From assembly GCF_024166365.1 (NCBI RefSeq), contig NC_064830.1, positions 88,406,721 through 88,470,720 of the forward strand: a stretch of 64,000 bases of DNA, read 5' to 3'. The stretch comes from Elephas maximus indicus. Lineage: Eukaryota; Chordata; Mammalia; Proboscidea; Elephantidae. Below are positions 1 through 10,605 of this stretch, piece by piece (position 1 is the first letter of the stretch; each line of letters opens with the position of its first letter). Under the pieces are notes generated by a model. It was not told where the DNA came from, made no database searches, and saw only the letters and a program-made list of their open reading frames with translations. The position numbers and the translations under genes are program-made.

Positions 1-19
1 ACGGGAGTGAATCATGGGG

Positions 20-590
20 CTGTCTGGGGAAAGAAAGCTCTGGGCAGAGGGAGCAGCCAGTGCAAAGGCCCTGAGGTAGGAGAATAAAGGACTGATGTGG
101 CTAGAGCTGAGAGAGCAAGGGGGAGAGTAGAAGAAAGGGAGGGAGCAGATCACATGGGTCTTTGTAGGCCATTCCCAGGGCTCTGACATTTACTTCGAGA
201 GAGGTGGGAGCCTGAGGAGCTTCTGAACAGAGGGCAGACATGACTGGACTTAGGGTCAGGTCCTAACAGGACCATTCAGGCTGCTGTGTTGGGGAACGGG
301 GGAAGGAGGCAAATGAGTGAATCCAGGTGAAGGATACTAGTGGCGCAGCCCAAGCTGGTGGCAATGGCAGTGGAGACTCTGGGTCTGTTTTCAAGGCAGA
401 GGCAGCAGGATTTGTTCAAGGATCAATGTGGGGCATGAGAACAAGACAGCTCCAAAGTGTTTGGCAAGAGCATCAGCAAGGGCAGGGCTGCAGTTGGCTG
501 AGACCGGCTCCTTGGGAGAAGCAGGCTCGGAGGGTGCAGGGACCCGAAGTTCTGATTGACCTGGTGCTGGGCCTTACAACCAACTGAAGA
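20..590 (+). repeat. Ancient mammalian repeat relic, family not assigned
   Basis: The run of gcaaaggccctgaggtagga, agcaagggggagagtag, ctttgtaggccat and tgaacagagggcagacatga matches the order of a widespread old mammalian repeat that I know by sequence but cannot name with confidence. Purine-rich, non-coding; the short frames across it look like chance. Confidence 0.45.
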
Positions 591-899
591 TGTGGACAAC
601 AGGTGAAAATTTCATCACTGGAGGGGGCCACTCCATGGGTCTGCACACCCTTCTCAAATGAATCCAAACTCATTAGCAAGCCCCTTGGATAGTGTGGATA
701 TTTTTATTTAGTAATATAGTTGTCATTACCTTGGACAGATGGGAGCCCTGGTAGTGGGAAGCCCACTACCATATGCCAGACCTCCCAACAGCCTTCTGTC
801 TCCCTGCTCCTCCCCAGCCCAGCCCCTACCCCAGCTCCCCTCCCCACCATGGCATCACCCTCTTGCTGCCAGGGAAATCAGCCCATCACGCCTCTGTTT

Positions 900-1300
900 A
901 AACCTAACCCAAGAGTTCTCCGTTGCCTGCAGGAAAAGGTCTAAATGCCTGCGTTTGCCATTCCACGTCCTAGGTGACCTGGCTTCTGCCTACATCTCTA
1001 GCCTTCCCCTCCCGCCTCCAGCCCCCCCACCACCACCACCATGTCCACGGCCACTGCCAAGCTGCAGCCACACCAAATCGCTCTGCAGATCCTGACCACC
1101 TCTTGCCGGGACCAGTTTCCTGGCCTTTGCGCCTGATCCTCCTTGACCTGCGATGCCCTTGTTCTTCTTGTCCAATGTGTCTTCCCAGGTGCTCTGAACC
1201 TTTGTTCATCGCAAGGCCTTCCTTGGCCCCCGCCCTGGACACTCTCTGTGATGTATGCTGTCACACCCGCTCCCACACTGGTTGGCAGCCCCTCGAACGC
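900..1300 (+). repeat. L2 LINE 3' region
   Basis: The phrase ggtgacctggcttctgccta followed by catctctagccttcccc is the hallmark of the L2 3' coding end. It degrades into the segment around 1150-1290. It is heavily mutated and inert. Confidence 0.6.
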
Positions 1301-1629
1301 ACCCTCACTGGCAGTCTGTAGACCAAAGGTGCCCCAAAGACATGTTTTTTTTTGGCCTGGATGGAGGGGACCCCCACAGTGTTTTAAATTTTTGGAGGTG
1401 CCAGCACTCAAGAGTCATGAGATTTCACATAAAATCCCAGAATTCTAGCTTATCTTGCAAGATCACATTACCTGCCAACACTGGGCTTGCGTTTCTATGT
1501 GCTCACAAGGAGCCACGGTCTCACCTGGCCCAGCGCATCATCAACGATACCTGTCAGGCCCTTGGGGCATTTCAGTTTGAAAACCTGGAATCAAGGCCCA
1601 AAACGGTTTTGATAAAACCTATCTGTGGT

Positions 1630-1810
1630 GCTAGAAGTTGGGATGACAGTTATGTTACCCTTGGGAGGAGGAGTAACTGCAGGGATCATAAGGGGGGTCT
1701 TTTGGGGGCTGACCACAGGGGTGTGTTCAGTTTATGGAAACTCATTGAGCCTTACGATTGGGAACTATGCGCTTTTGGGGATTCAACATTTACAAAAAAT
1801 CATTATTGCT
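1630..1810 (+). repeat. Old L1 (L1M/HAL1-type) 3' end
   Basis: The series agttgggatgacagttatgt, cttgggaggaggagtaac, ggggtgtgttcagttta and aaactcattgagcctta matches the 3' end of old mammalian L1 elements (gggtggttaccc ... gtgtgttcactttgtg type). Confidence 0.5.
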
Positions 1811-2350
1811 ACTAATAATGAAATTCATACTTTTCAGGAAATACGAATATGCTTTGCAGGGACACGTCCCAAATGCATTCATTTTTGACTTTTCCTTGGA
1901 GTTGGCTGCTACAAAGGCTGAGCTTCCTAAGGCACTTCCAGTTTCCTAAACCTTCCAAATAGAGCTTGGGAAACCAGAGCATCCCTGCCTCCAGGCCCTC
2001 CTAATTTTAGCACGAGATTAGCCGATTTCCAATTATCAGAGAGGTTTTTTAAACACTGATTCTCAAGGTATCTAGGCCTAATACTCACTTTATTCCCCTG
2101 GTTAAGCCGTTCCTGGTGTTCAGTGAAACCTGGCTGGGTGTTTACCAGGCTGCTTGATTCTTAGGGCTAGCCTTCCTGGGGGAGGGGAGCCTGGAGCTCT
2201 TTGCAGTCAAAGAAGTCCCAGGAGGCGGAACCAACTTCATTAAGAAGTGATCACCCCAGCAACTCCGATTGTTCTTTGAAGCCATCTTGGGTCCTCCATT
2301 TGTTCTTTCTTCAGTTCAAGAGGTATTTATAAGCCCCTCATCTGAGTTCA

Positions 2351-2506
2351 GAAACCCTGGTGGTGTAGTGGTTAAGAGCTACGGCTGCTAAGAAAAGGTC
2401 GGCAGTTCGCATCGACTTGGAAACCCTATGGTGCAGTTCTGCTCTGCCCTTTAGGGTCGCTATGAGTCAAAATCAACTCGACGGCAATGGGTTTGGTTGG
2501 TTTGGT
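2351..2506 (+). repeat. AfroSINE (short form)
   Basis: A tRNA-derived afrotherian SINE: it opens aaaccctggtggtgtagtgg, carries aaggtcggcagttcgcatc as the B-box region, and ends gtcgctatgagtc and actcgacggcaatgggtttg. A segment after the B box (normally ccaccaggcgctcc) is missing. First of four consecutive copies. Confidence 0.85.
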
Positions 2507-2518
2507 ACTCTGAGTTTG

Positions 2519-2619
2519 AGTCCACCAACCACTCCTTGGAAACCCTATGGGGGCAGTTCTACCCTGTCCTTAATAGGGTTGCTATGAGTCAGAATCAACT
2601 CAACAGCAATGGGTTGTTT
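2519..2619 (+). repeat. AfroSINE fragment (3' two-thirds)
   Basis: It begins inside the element at gtccaccaaccactccttgg and runs to the tail ctcaacagcaatgggtt. The previous copy is directly upstream in the same orientation, so this may be the rest of a dimer rather than an independent insertion. Confidence 0.8.
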
Positions 2620-2643
2620 ACTCTGTCCCTGTTTGTTAAATGC

Positions 2644-2814
2644 TCAGCTACTAGCCCAAAGGTTAGCAGTTCAAACCCACCCAGAGGCATCTTGGAAGAT
2701 AGGCCTGACCATCTTCTCCAAGAGGTCATAGCTTTGAAAACCCTGTGCAGCAGTTCTACTCTATGCACATGAGGTTGCTATGAGTCAGTTGACTCAACCG
2801 CAACTAACAACAAC
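2644..2814 (+). repeat. AfroSINE, longer variant
   Basis: It has gcccaaaggttagcagttc and then the extra internal segment with gaagataggcctgaccatct that defines the longer form. The tail is tgctatgagtcagttgactc and caactaacaacaac, which matches the 3' end of the RTE LINE at 21939. Confidence 0.75.
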
Positions 2815-2827
2815 TCTATGCCAATAA

Positions 2828-3168
2828 GGCACTGAAAACACCGGTTCAACAGTAGAGTTCTCACCTTCCATGCAGGGGACCCAGGTTCAGTTCCTGGTCA
2901 GCGTACCTCAGGCACAACCACCTGTCTATCGGTGGAGGCTTGCATGTTGCTATGATGTTGAACAGGTTTCAGCAGAGCTTCCAGACCGAGATGGACTAGG
3001 AAGAAAGGCCAGATCTATTTCCAAAAATCAGCCAGTGAAAACTCTATGCATCACAACAGCCTGATCTGCAAGCGACCATGGGGACGGAGGAAGACTGGGC
3101 AGCGTTTCCTTCCAGTGTTTTGCCATGAGTCAGGGGCCAACTGGACAGCAGCTAAAAACAACAATAGC
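2828..3168 (+). repeat. Long AfroSINE-like element with RTE tail
   Basis: A head with a tRNA-like B box (ggttcagttcctggtcag), then a body including gaacaggtttcagcagagct and gactaggaagaaaggcc, and a tail gggcagcgtttcc ... gccatgagtc ... aaaaacaacaat. The tail resembles the RTE LINE 3' end. Homologous to the minus-strand element at 16512. Confidence 0.7.
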
Positions 3169-3185
3169 AATTCTGTGCCAGGCAT

Positions 3186-3360
3186 TCAGTGAACAAGACA
3201 CGCGTGGTCCATATCCTCATGGGGCTTCCATTCTAGAAGGGAGACAAAGATAAACAAGGAAACATAATAAACTCAATCATTTCAGATGGTGATACATTCA
3301 GTGGAAGAAAGGAAACAGGGATGTGAGAGGGAGCAACTGGGGCCTCCCAGAGGAGGGAAT
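3186..3360 (+). repeat. Ancient mammalian repeat relic, family not assigned
   Basis: The sequence tcctcatggggcttccattc and gagacaaagataaacaagga followed by tcagatggtgatacattcag follows an old interspersed repeat commonly seen in mammals. It may be related to the relic at the left edge of the window. Confidence 0.4.
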
Positions 3361-3874
3361 TCGATCTGGGAAGAGGTGGAAGATGTCCCAGACTGAGGGG
3401 GAGGTCTGAATTTTAATCCTGGCTCTGCCAGGTGTGGTGGATGGGAGGGGAGGAGTCTTGCAGATAGGTTAGGAGGCTCAAGTACTGAAGCCTGGTCTGA
3501 AGCAATAAGAAGGAACCCCAAACTAGTTACCTAGGTCCATTGCTAGAGAGCGAGGCCCCAAGCCCAGACCCCACCATGAAAGCACTTAGTATATCCCTCC
3601 GGAAGTGTTCTCAGAGGCCCAGCGATAACGGTGACAGCCAGCCTTCACTCCAAAGCCCAGGGCAGACAGGAAAAGAGCAGGGCCTAGAAAGCAGAAGTGC
3701 CTGGGGGACTGGGTTTCAGGAGGCATGGGCCACTGCCCTCCTCTGGTGGCCACCCTCAGCTGCAGCATCCTCATCCTCAGGGTGGCAGGCCAGGGAAGAT
3801 TTCAGTGGGATGGAGTAGCAACCAAGCAGGGTGAGAAACAGTCCCTCCTCAAGTCAGGGTCCGTGAACCCAGGT

Positions 3875-3951
3875 GAAATTGTTCACTACGGCTTAGTAAG
3901 TAAGCACAGGTAAGCCCATGCTTACCTCCCTTATTGGGTCGTCCATCCCTG
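3875..3951 (+). repeat. Unrecognised 77-bp hairpin repeat, copy A
   Basis: Begins gaaattgttcactac, has the inner hairpin arms gtaagcac and atgcttac, and ends gtccatccctg. Hand alignment to copy C (6083-6159) gives 10 mismatches in 77 positions with no gaps. No family name is known to me. Confidence 0.7.
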
Positions 3952-4179
3952 GGAGGGATGACAAGGAAGGTTGAGGAGAAAGGTGTCTCCTAGGCCAGCC
4001 CTTCTCCGGCTGTTTTTCTGATGAGGTTGCAAAGCTCCTGTTTGCTTCCCTCTGCTTCCCCCTAGGGGCCAAGAGCAGGGCAGCCAGCCTTGCTTTTTCT
4101 TCACCCGCCTGCCCACCATCAAGAAACTGAAACTTCAGGGTAGAGAGGGACCGGGAATTCACAGACAGCCGTTAAGAGC

Positions 4180-5075
4180 AGAGGTCTCCAACTGGGGAAA
4201 TGTATTTATAAATTACATAATTATTTACGAATGTATTATGATCAGGGTAAGCTTATATAAAAACCAGAAATTTTTAAAGGGCATAAAGATGAAATAGACG
4301 CTACTTTTAAATGTTATTTTATTTTCTAACAGTATTTACAGCCAACCTTTCGTTTAAAACTTTCTTAATAGTATTTTTTTCCTGACAGCAATGCAACTGG
4401 ATATCCCGGGTTTTCTTTTTTGGGGTTTTTTTGTTTTTTATTTTTCCCTAAAAGGGTAGGTTATTCCCCCCTGGGCTGCAGCAATTCCAGGGTCTTGATC
4501 TATGTAGAGTTATTCCCATACTTGCTTTGAAAGGCTATTAGAGCTGAAAACGAATTTTCATATCGCAAAAATCCGTAAATCCAAATGGAAGGAGTGTCTC
4601 CTGGGCTGTGCTTTCTAAATAGCGACATTCATATTTTAAACCCATTTGCCAAATGTGAAACCATTTTTGGTGGAATCTGTCTACTTTTTATGCCCATCAT
4701 TTAGTCTTGCAAACAAATCAGGAGATGTGTATTTTTGTAGTTTTCATGAATGACTTCAAGACCCCCTGGAAGTTTTCTTTTGGAAGGTTTTGAAGCTGGT
4801 TGGGATTTTCTATTTCCAAGTCCTTAAAAAAAGCGCAGACCTGAAAGTTTTTAAAGGAAAGGTACTTTCATTGCTTTTTTAGCAATAGAAGCTTGTAACA
4901 ATGGAGACATTACCAGACATCTGTTTTCAAAATGCACTTTCCCAAAACGTGAGTCTCTTTCAGAAAGCAGTTACATTCTCATTGTTTAGAAATCACCTTC
5001 ATCTTGAAGGAAAAGATTAGGAGCTTTGTTTTGTGGGGGAAACAAATCATGAACAGTCACCCCAGCAGAGGTGGG
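4180..5075. other. Intergenic stretch with no recognised repeat
   Basis: About 900 bases, AT-rich and poor in CpG, with no SINE, LINE or LTR signature that I can see, in a region otherwise filled with repeats. No coding potential. It is a candidate conserved non-coding element, but that is inference only. Confidence 0.4.
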
Positions 5076-5103
5076 TGAATGTGGGCGCTTGTCTTTTTAA
5101 CTG

Positions 5104-5205
5104 AAATGAGAGAGAGAGGGAAGGAGGAAGAGAGAGAAAGAAAGCGTGAGGTAAAAGGGGGGGGGGAGGAAACAAGGAGGGATGGAGGGAGGGTAGCGGG
5201 TAGAG
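5104..5205 (+). repeat. Purine-rich (GA/G) low-complexity tract
   Basis: Runs of gagagagaggga, aagagagaaagaaag and a ten-G run around 5158-5167, then gggagg repeats. A simple-sequence tract. Confidence 0.8.
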
Positions 5206-5439
5206 TAGGGCTTCACCGGGATCCGAACATTTTTAATAAGGTTTTGAAGCATCTTGGTGCAGGAAGAACAGCTCTGGCCAGACCAAAGCCCCCAGCCTCA
5301 GCAGCTGTTTTGAGTCACCTTCAGGGTCACTCCCTATCTCATAACAAAGTGTCATCAAAGAGTCTTCTATTCAAAGGTCTCGTTTTAAGTAATGAAAAAT
5401 AAATAATAAATATAATAATAGAAAATATTGACTCTATAA

Positions 5440-5575
5440 GCAGAAAGTCGCACATTATTAACCCATTCCCTCCACGAAACAACCCTGCGAGGCAGGCACA
5501 GTCAATAGTTTCCTTTGACAGATGAGGAAACTGAGGCACAGCTACACAGTTCAGAAGTGGCAGAACTAGGAGAAG
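5440..5575 (-). repeat. MIR SINE fragment
   Basis: Reverse-strand MIR: gatgaggaaactgaggcaca is the complement of the MIR core (tgtgcctcagtttcctcatc), followed by ttcagaagtggcagaac. Confidence 0.75.
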
Positions 5576-5978
5576 TCAACTGGAAAGTGTTTTAGGATAT
5601 TATTGTTGTGATTGTGACAGATCATACTGTCCGAGGGGCGACTGTTAGTGGCTCAAGGCAGACGGTTTCCAGTCTGAGAACATGGCCACCCTCAGACTTG
5701 GAAACCAGAGCTTCCCTGACCACCAGGAGGCACCTTGAGCTTCTAGCAGACTTGGGCCCCGGCCTGTGGTTGAGGCAGAGGCCACAAGGGGGCGCACGCC
5801 CAAGCCCTAGGCTCTGATGGAAGGTGAGGGGTGCAGAGCCTGGCGAAAAAGGGTGAATTCTTGCTTCCATCGGGCCCTGCCCCACCTTCGCCAGGTTTAC
5901 GATCAGGACACAATTTCTATAGCCGCTCATCTTTACCACACAGGCAATCTGTTACCCAGCATAGATGTTCACACACAC

Positions 5979-6054
5979 CAGGGTTGGATGACCCAATAAG
6001 CAGGGTAAGCACGGCTTGCTTGTGCTTACTTACCAACCCTTAGTGAACAATTTC
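5979..6054 (-). repeat. Unrecognised hairpin repeat, copy B (inverted)
   Basis: The reverse complement begins gaaattgttcacta and contains ggtaagtaagcaca and cgtgcttaccctg. It faces copy C across a 28-base spacer, so the two can fold back on each other over about 76 bases. Confidence 0.7.
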
Positions 6055-6082
6055 ACATGACTTTCACCACAGACAAACATAA

Positions 6083-6159
6083 GAAATTGTTCACTACAGA
6101 TTAGTAAGTAAGCACAGGTGAGCCCGTGCTTACCTTGTTTACTGGATCATCCATCCCTG
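6083..6159 (+). repeat. Unrecognised hairpin repeat, copy C
   Basis: Begins gaaattgttcactacagatt, has perfect inner arms gtaagcac and gtgcttac around a ten-base loop (aggtgagccc), and ends catccatccctg followed by a T4/A14 stretch. Confidence 0.7.
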
Positions 6160-6296
6160 TTTTAAAAAAAAAAAAAACCTTGTTAGGGCTTATAAGTTTG
6201 AAAAGAGGCTTTGATTCTGTAGAAAGGTGCTGTGGGGTTGGGAGAGAGAGATGCCAGCCATACCTAGAAGCAGAATCTTTGATGTGGTGAAAAAAT

Positions 6297-6372
6297 GAAA
6301 TTGTTCACTACAGATGATCTGGTAAGCAAAGTAAGCACTGTACTTACATTGTCTATTGAATAATCCACCCCC
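6297..6372 (+). repeat. Unrecognised hairpin repeat, copy D (diverged)
   Basis: Shares gaaattgttcactacagat with copy C, then gtaagcaaagtaagcac and gtacttac, and ends aataatccaccccc. More diverged than A-C, with the inner stem reduced to gtaag/cttac. Confidence 0.6.
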
Positions 6373-6439
6373 CTCCCCACACATACACCTGCTTGATGTT
6401 TTTTTTATTGGTCTAACCTCCCATGGGAAAGCAAAGAGA

Positions 6440-6690
6440 AAGACAGTTTATTGAGCATCTACTAAGTTCCATACAGTGCACTCAACACTTTACGCACACG
6501 GCCACTTTTACTCCTTGCGACAGCCTTGTAAGACAGGTGCTCATATATCCCCATTTTAAAAATGGAAAAACTGAGGCTCCAAGAGGAGAAGTGACCAGCC
6601 CAAGGTCACACAGCTGGTCAGTGGCAGAGCTAGGGTTCAACCCCAGGTCTGTGACTACAGTCCCAGTGGCCCTGGAAGCCTTGACCTGGA
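6440..6690 (-). repeat. MIR SINE, nearly full length
   Basis: It runs from tttattgagcatctactaag through aaaactgaggctccaagagg and ccaaggtcacacagctggtc to gcagagctagggttcaaccc. This is the full order of MIR on the reverse strand. Confidence 0.85.
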
Positions 6691-7029
6691 AGCCCTCACC
6701 CCAGGAATGGGCCTCCCTAGGAACCCTCTCAGCAATCATCCACGTTCTTCGTGTTGGGAATTTTTAACCAGGAACTTATTGAATTTAAGGAGGTTTCCCC
6801 CAAAATATGTGAAGGATGGAGAAACAGAAATAGGAGGAATGGGGTACATCCCATCCCTGCCTCCCCAGGCGTGAGGAGAGCCAACCACTAGCTAGAGCTC
6901 ACCCCAGTGAAAGGGATGGAGCCCCTCCTTGGGGAGAATGCTGGTCTGGAGGGGGTTTGCCTGAGGTTGGCACGGGGAGCGAAGGATGGACACATGAGTG
7001 GATGGGTTTGACTGTAAATAGGAGTTTGA

Positions 7030-7375
7030 CTAGGGGTGGAGGATCCACTTCCAAGATGGCTTACCGGCACGTTCATGCTGGCTGTTGACAGAAAGCATCA
7101 GATCATCTCTACATTGATCTCTCTATAGGGATGTTTGAGCATCCTCACAAGATGGCGGCTGGCTTTCCTTAGTGTGAGTGATCTTACAGAGCAAGGTGAA
7201 AGCTGCAAGGTCTTTTATGACCTAGCCTTGGATGTCACACACCGTCATTTCCATAATTTTCTATGGGTTGCACAGGTCCTTAACCAATATGGGAGAGGAC
7301 TTCTTAGAGACGTGCAGAACAGGAGACAGTGATCACTGGGGGCCATCTGAGATGCTGCCTACCACATCTGCCCAA
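7030..7375 (-). repeat. Old LTR (MaLR/ERVL-type), family not assigned
   Basis: The order ggaggatccacttccaagat, cctcacaagatggcggctgg, tcttttatgacctagccttg, gtcacacaccgtcatttcc and ctgcctaccaca matches a common old mammalian LTR read backwards. Confidence 0.55.
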
Positions 7376-7448
7376 CACACCAACACCAGTCTGCTGCAGA
7401 CTTACTTCTCTGCAAAACTTCTACCTTTTTTGGGATTTTAACCACCAA

Positions 7449-7535
7449 AGAGCCATCTTCTTCCCTTCTTTCCTTCCTTTCTCCCTCCCTCCTTTTTTTC
7501 CTTCTTTTATTCCATCCTTCCTTCTTTTTTCTTCT
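7449..7535 (+). repeat. Pyrimidine-rich (CT) tract
   Basis: Low-complexity cttccttcc/tccctccctcc sequence next to the L1 fragment that follows. Confidence 0.75.
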
Positions 7536-7669
7536 GATTATAAAGATAACGTGTTGTGGAAATTTTGGAGAATACAAAAAAGGGTAAAGAATTTTTTACG
7601 TTGCCTAAAAATTCCTCAATTATTAGATGTTCATTTTGGTGGATGGTGTAGTATTTTAATGCAAAATTT

Positions 7670-8035
7670 TATGTACTTTTTTTTTGTGCTTTAGGAGAAA
7701 GTTTACAGCTCAATTTCTCATTCAAAAGTTTATACACATATTGTTTTGTGACATTGGTTGCAATTCCCAAAATGTGACAGCACACTCCGCCTTTCCACCC
7801 CAAGTTCTCTGTGTCCATTCGTCCAGTTCCTGTCCTTCCTGCCTTCTCCTCCTGCCTTTAGACAGGAACTGCCCCCTTGGTCTTGTATATTTGATTGAAC
7901 CAAGGAGCACGTTCCTCACATGTATTAATTTTTTGTTTTATAGGCTTATCTGATCTTTGTCTGAAAAGTGGGCTTCAGGAATGGTTTCAGTTCTGCATTA
8001 GCAGAGTGTCCAGGGGCCAAAATTTCAGGGGTATG
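7670..8035 (-). repeat. L1 3'UTR fragment
   Basis: The T run at 7678-7686 is the poly(A) tail of a minus-strand element. It is followed by gttttgtgacattggttgca, tgtccattcgtccagttcc and ccttggtcttgtatatttga, a 3'UTR type I associate with afrotherian L1. Confidence 0.6.
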
Positions 8036-8155
8036 TACAGTTTCTAAAAATTTTAATTACACCGAATATTCAGTTTTGTATCCTACTTTTTACACTTAAA
8101 ACTATATCATTATAACTTTCCCATGTCATTAGATGTTACTACTATTAATAATAAA

Positions 8156-8319
8156 ATCAAAACCAAACCCATCGCCGTCAAGTTGATTCCGACTCATAGT
8201 GACCCTATAGGACGGGTAGAACTGCCCCATAGAGTTTCCAAGGAGCACCTGGCAGATTCGAACTGCCGACCTTTTGGTTAGCAGCCATAGCACTTAACCA
8301 CTACGCCACCAGGGTTTCC
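8156..8319 (-). repeat. AfroSINE (short form)
   Basis: A full-length reverse copy: aaaccaaacccatcgccgtc at the tail, ttcgaactgccgaccttttg at the B box, ccaccagggtttcc at the head. AT-rich actattaataata/actactaataata repeats on both sides look like a diverged target-site duplication. Confidence 0.88.
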
Positions 8320-8359
8320 ACTACTACTACTACTAATAATAAATAATAACAATAATAGT

Positions 8360-8590
8360 TTCCATTAATTAAATATTTAGGAATGTCCCAGGCCCCATAT
8401 TGACCTCTTTACGTATTTCATTCCATTTTTTACAAAAAGTCCTATGAGCAGACACTATTATTGTCCAAATTTTCTAGGTAAAGAAACTAAGTTTCAGCAA
8501 AGTTGGATAACTAGCCTAGGGTCACACAGTAAATAAATGATGTAGTCAAGACTTCAACTCTGATGTGAGGCCTCTATTCTATCCTAATGA
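8360..8590 (-). repeat. MIR SINE
   Basis: Reverse MIR order: ttaaatatttaggaatgtcc, gagcagacactattattgtc, aaagaaactaagtttcagc, tagggtcacacagtaaataa. Confidence 0.65.
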
Positions 8591-9210
8591 CTGAAGAGTA
8601 TTTCACTGTCTGAAGTCCCTTAATTTAATTAACTTCTTCTTTTTGGACAATTAGCTTATTTCTAGCTTTTCAGTAGAAACGGTGTAGTAATGCACACCCT
8701 TTAACATATTTGTTTGTCAATGAAGGTCCCAACTTCTTTTCAAAAAATCTATAAACACATCCCTGTTGAACCCTGAGTGTACTTGTGCCACACCTTGGAA
8801 AGAGGTGTGTCAGTAAGGGCTGGATGAAACCATTGAAAGGTCACTCACTGGCTTGTAATATTGTAAAAACCCAAGACAGGTCTTGCTTTAGGTATGGTTT
8901 GATCTAGCCACTCAAGAATGTCAAGGACTTGGGTCCTCTCCAGCTTTCTGGTTTGCATTCTGCAGTGTTAGCATCAACCTTTCCTCCTCTGGCTCCACGA
9001 AGAAGTCCCCCAGAAGCTCCAGGCTCTCCCCAGGCAATGAGAAGGCTGCCCTGACTTCTGTCCTCACGAGCAAGATTCCTGACGTCTCACTGTGGATGGG
9101 GTGTGGGGAGTGGGAGGGTAGGGATGGGAACCTCTGATTGGCTTAAGCCAGTCAAGACCCACCCCTGGAGTCAGTCCCCACTCAGACATCAATGCTGAGA
9201 CCAGGAGAGG
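8590..9210. other. Intergenic DNA, nothing recognised
   Basis: No gene, no structured RNA and no repeat family that I can name. Confidence 0.4.
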
Positions 9211-9214
9211 GGCG

Positions 9215-9425
9215 GCAGCAACAGTTATCTTTTGTTGCCTAACACACTCCCAAAACATCATGGCTTAAAGCAACAGTGATTACTTCACATGGTCCTGTGG
9301 GTTGGAATCTGAGCAATTGTTCTGCCCGTCTCTCCTGGGCTGCAGTCTTCTGATGATTGCATGGGGCTGCAGGGTTCAGGGTAGCTTCACTCGCCTGTCT
9401 GGCAGCAGTCCTCAGTTCTCCTCCG
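9215..9425 (-). repeat. Old LTR fragment (MaLR/ERVL-type)
   Basis: aacatcatggcttaaagcaa, cctgtgggttggaatctgag and gctgcagtcttctgatgatt follow the reversed 3' half of the same LTR type seen at 7030. Confidence 0.5.
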
Positions 9426-10479
9426 TGCAACCCCTTATCCTCCAGTAAGCGAGACAGGGCTTCTTTTTGGCATAGCAGTCTCAGGGTCTAGGAGGGCAAA
9501 GGGAGTAGCAACAGGCTCTCCTCAGCGCTCATACAGAGTGGCTTCCACAGCATTCTACTGGTCAAAGCCACTCAGCTCAGATTGAAGGGGAGGGAGACTA
9601 GACTGCACCGCTGCACCTGTGTATGAGAAGAGCAGCAATGTCACGTTGCAAAGGGCCTGTGAGATGAGAGAGATAGTTGTGGTCATCTTTGCAACCAGCC
9701 TCCCACGGGTGATTGGGGCAGACACAGGACAGATCCTGGACAGCCTAAATGACCAGTGACCGCCACAAGAGGGCAGAGCACGCAATGGCAGAAATGCCTT
9801 CCCAGAGGGTAGGACGCCTTCGGCCCACGAATGCCCTGGTTCTGAAGCTTGGTTGGCAATGACCCTGAAGACAGCGCTTGCGTTAAACACAGGAATGTTC
9901 CCAGGACCAATCACCAGAGATAATCTTTGAGATCAGAGCAGGAGGGGCCAGGATTACATATCATCCACGCTAAATTGAGTCATGAAAGTTTTATTAAGGG
10001 ATATAGTTTGTCAACGTCAAGAAAACAAGGCAATTCTGGGCAGATTCATTAAGAGCAAATCCTTCTCCACCAGTGCACTCTCGATTCTGATGGAATTGTG
10101 AAATTAGAGAGTGAAGACAAGAGGGGGATTCACAGAAGAGACTGTCTAGCCCGCTGAGTGCGTGCGAAGTATTTTCCCAGGCCCCCAAGAATCCAGGCCC
10201 GGCAGCCTCACCCATTTTCTCAAGGTTTCTTCACAAATACAAGTGACAGCTAGTGCCAACAGACGTGGGCATAAGTGCCCAGCCACTTCTCCGTCAGCCA
10301 AGAAGGAGGGACCCATAAGGGACACGCATAGCTTTGTCCCCGAACACCACCTTCCTGCCCCCTCTGACTGAAGGCAACTGAGGCTCCAGCCACCCACCTG
10401 GAGAGATACTCTCTGACCCTTGCCTCTGCTCTGAATGAGGCCACCACTTGAAAGACATTGGGAAGTCATCAATATCCAG

Positions 10480-10590
10480 TTTGGCTGTCTCATAACTGTG
10501 TGATGTTGGTCAAGTGACTTAACCCCTCTGGGCCCTGTCCGTAAGATGGGTGTAACAATATCCACATAACATATGGAAAACTCTTGAGGA
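10480..10590 (+). repeat. MIR SINE fragment
   Basis: The MIR core is visible as taactgtgtgatgttggtca followed by gtgacttaacccctctggg and gtaagatgggtgtaacaat. Confidence 0.75.
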
Positions 10591-10605
10591 GGTCCTCATG
10601 CCTAA

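Noticed and set aside
739..1411. Overlapping frames on both strands, including Pro-rich ones
   Set aside because: They cover an L2 relic and a CCA run, have no recognisable domain and are open in several frames at once because of base composition.
2351..2420. tRNA gene because of the B-box-like ggcagttcgcatc
   Set aside because: This is the tRNA-derived head of an AfroSINE; it lacks a complete cloverleaf and occurs many times in the window.
3875..6372. Clustered short repeats suggesting a CRISPR array
   Set aside because: Spacing is irregular, one copy is inverted, divergence is 13% or more, and the DNA is mammalian.
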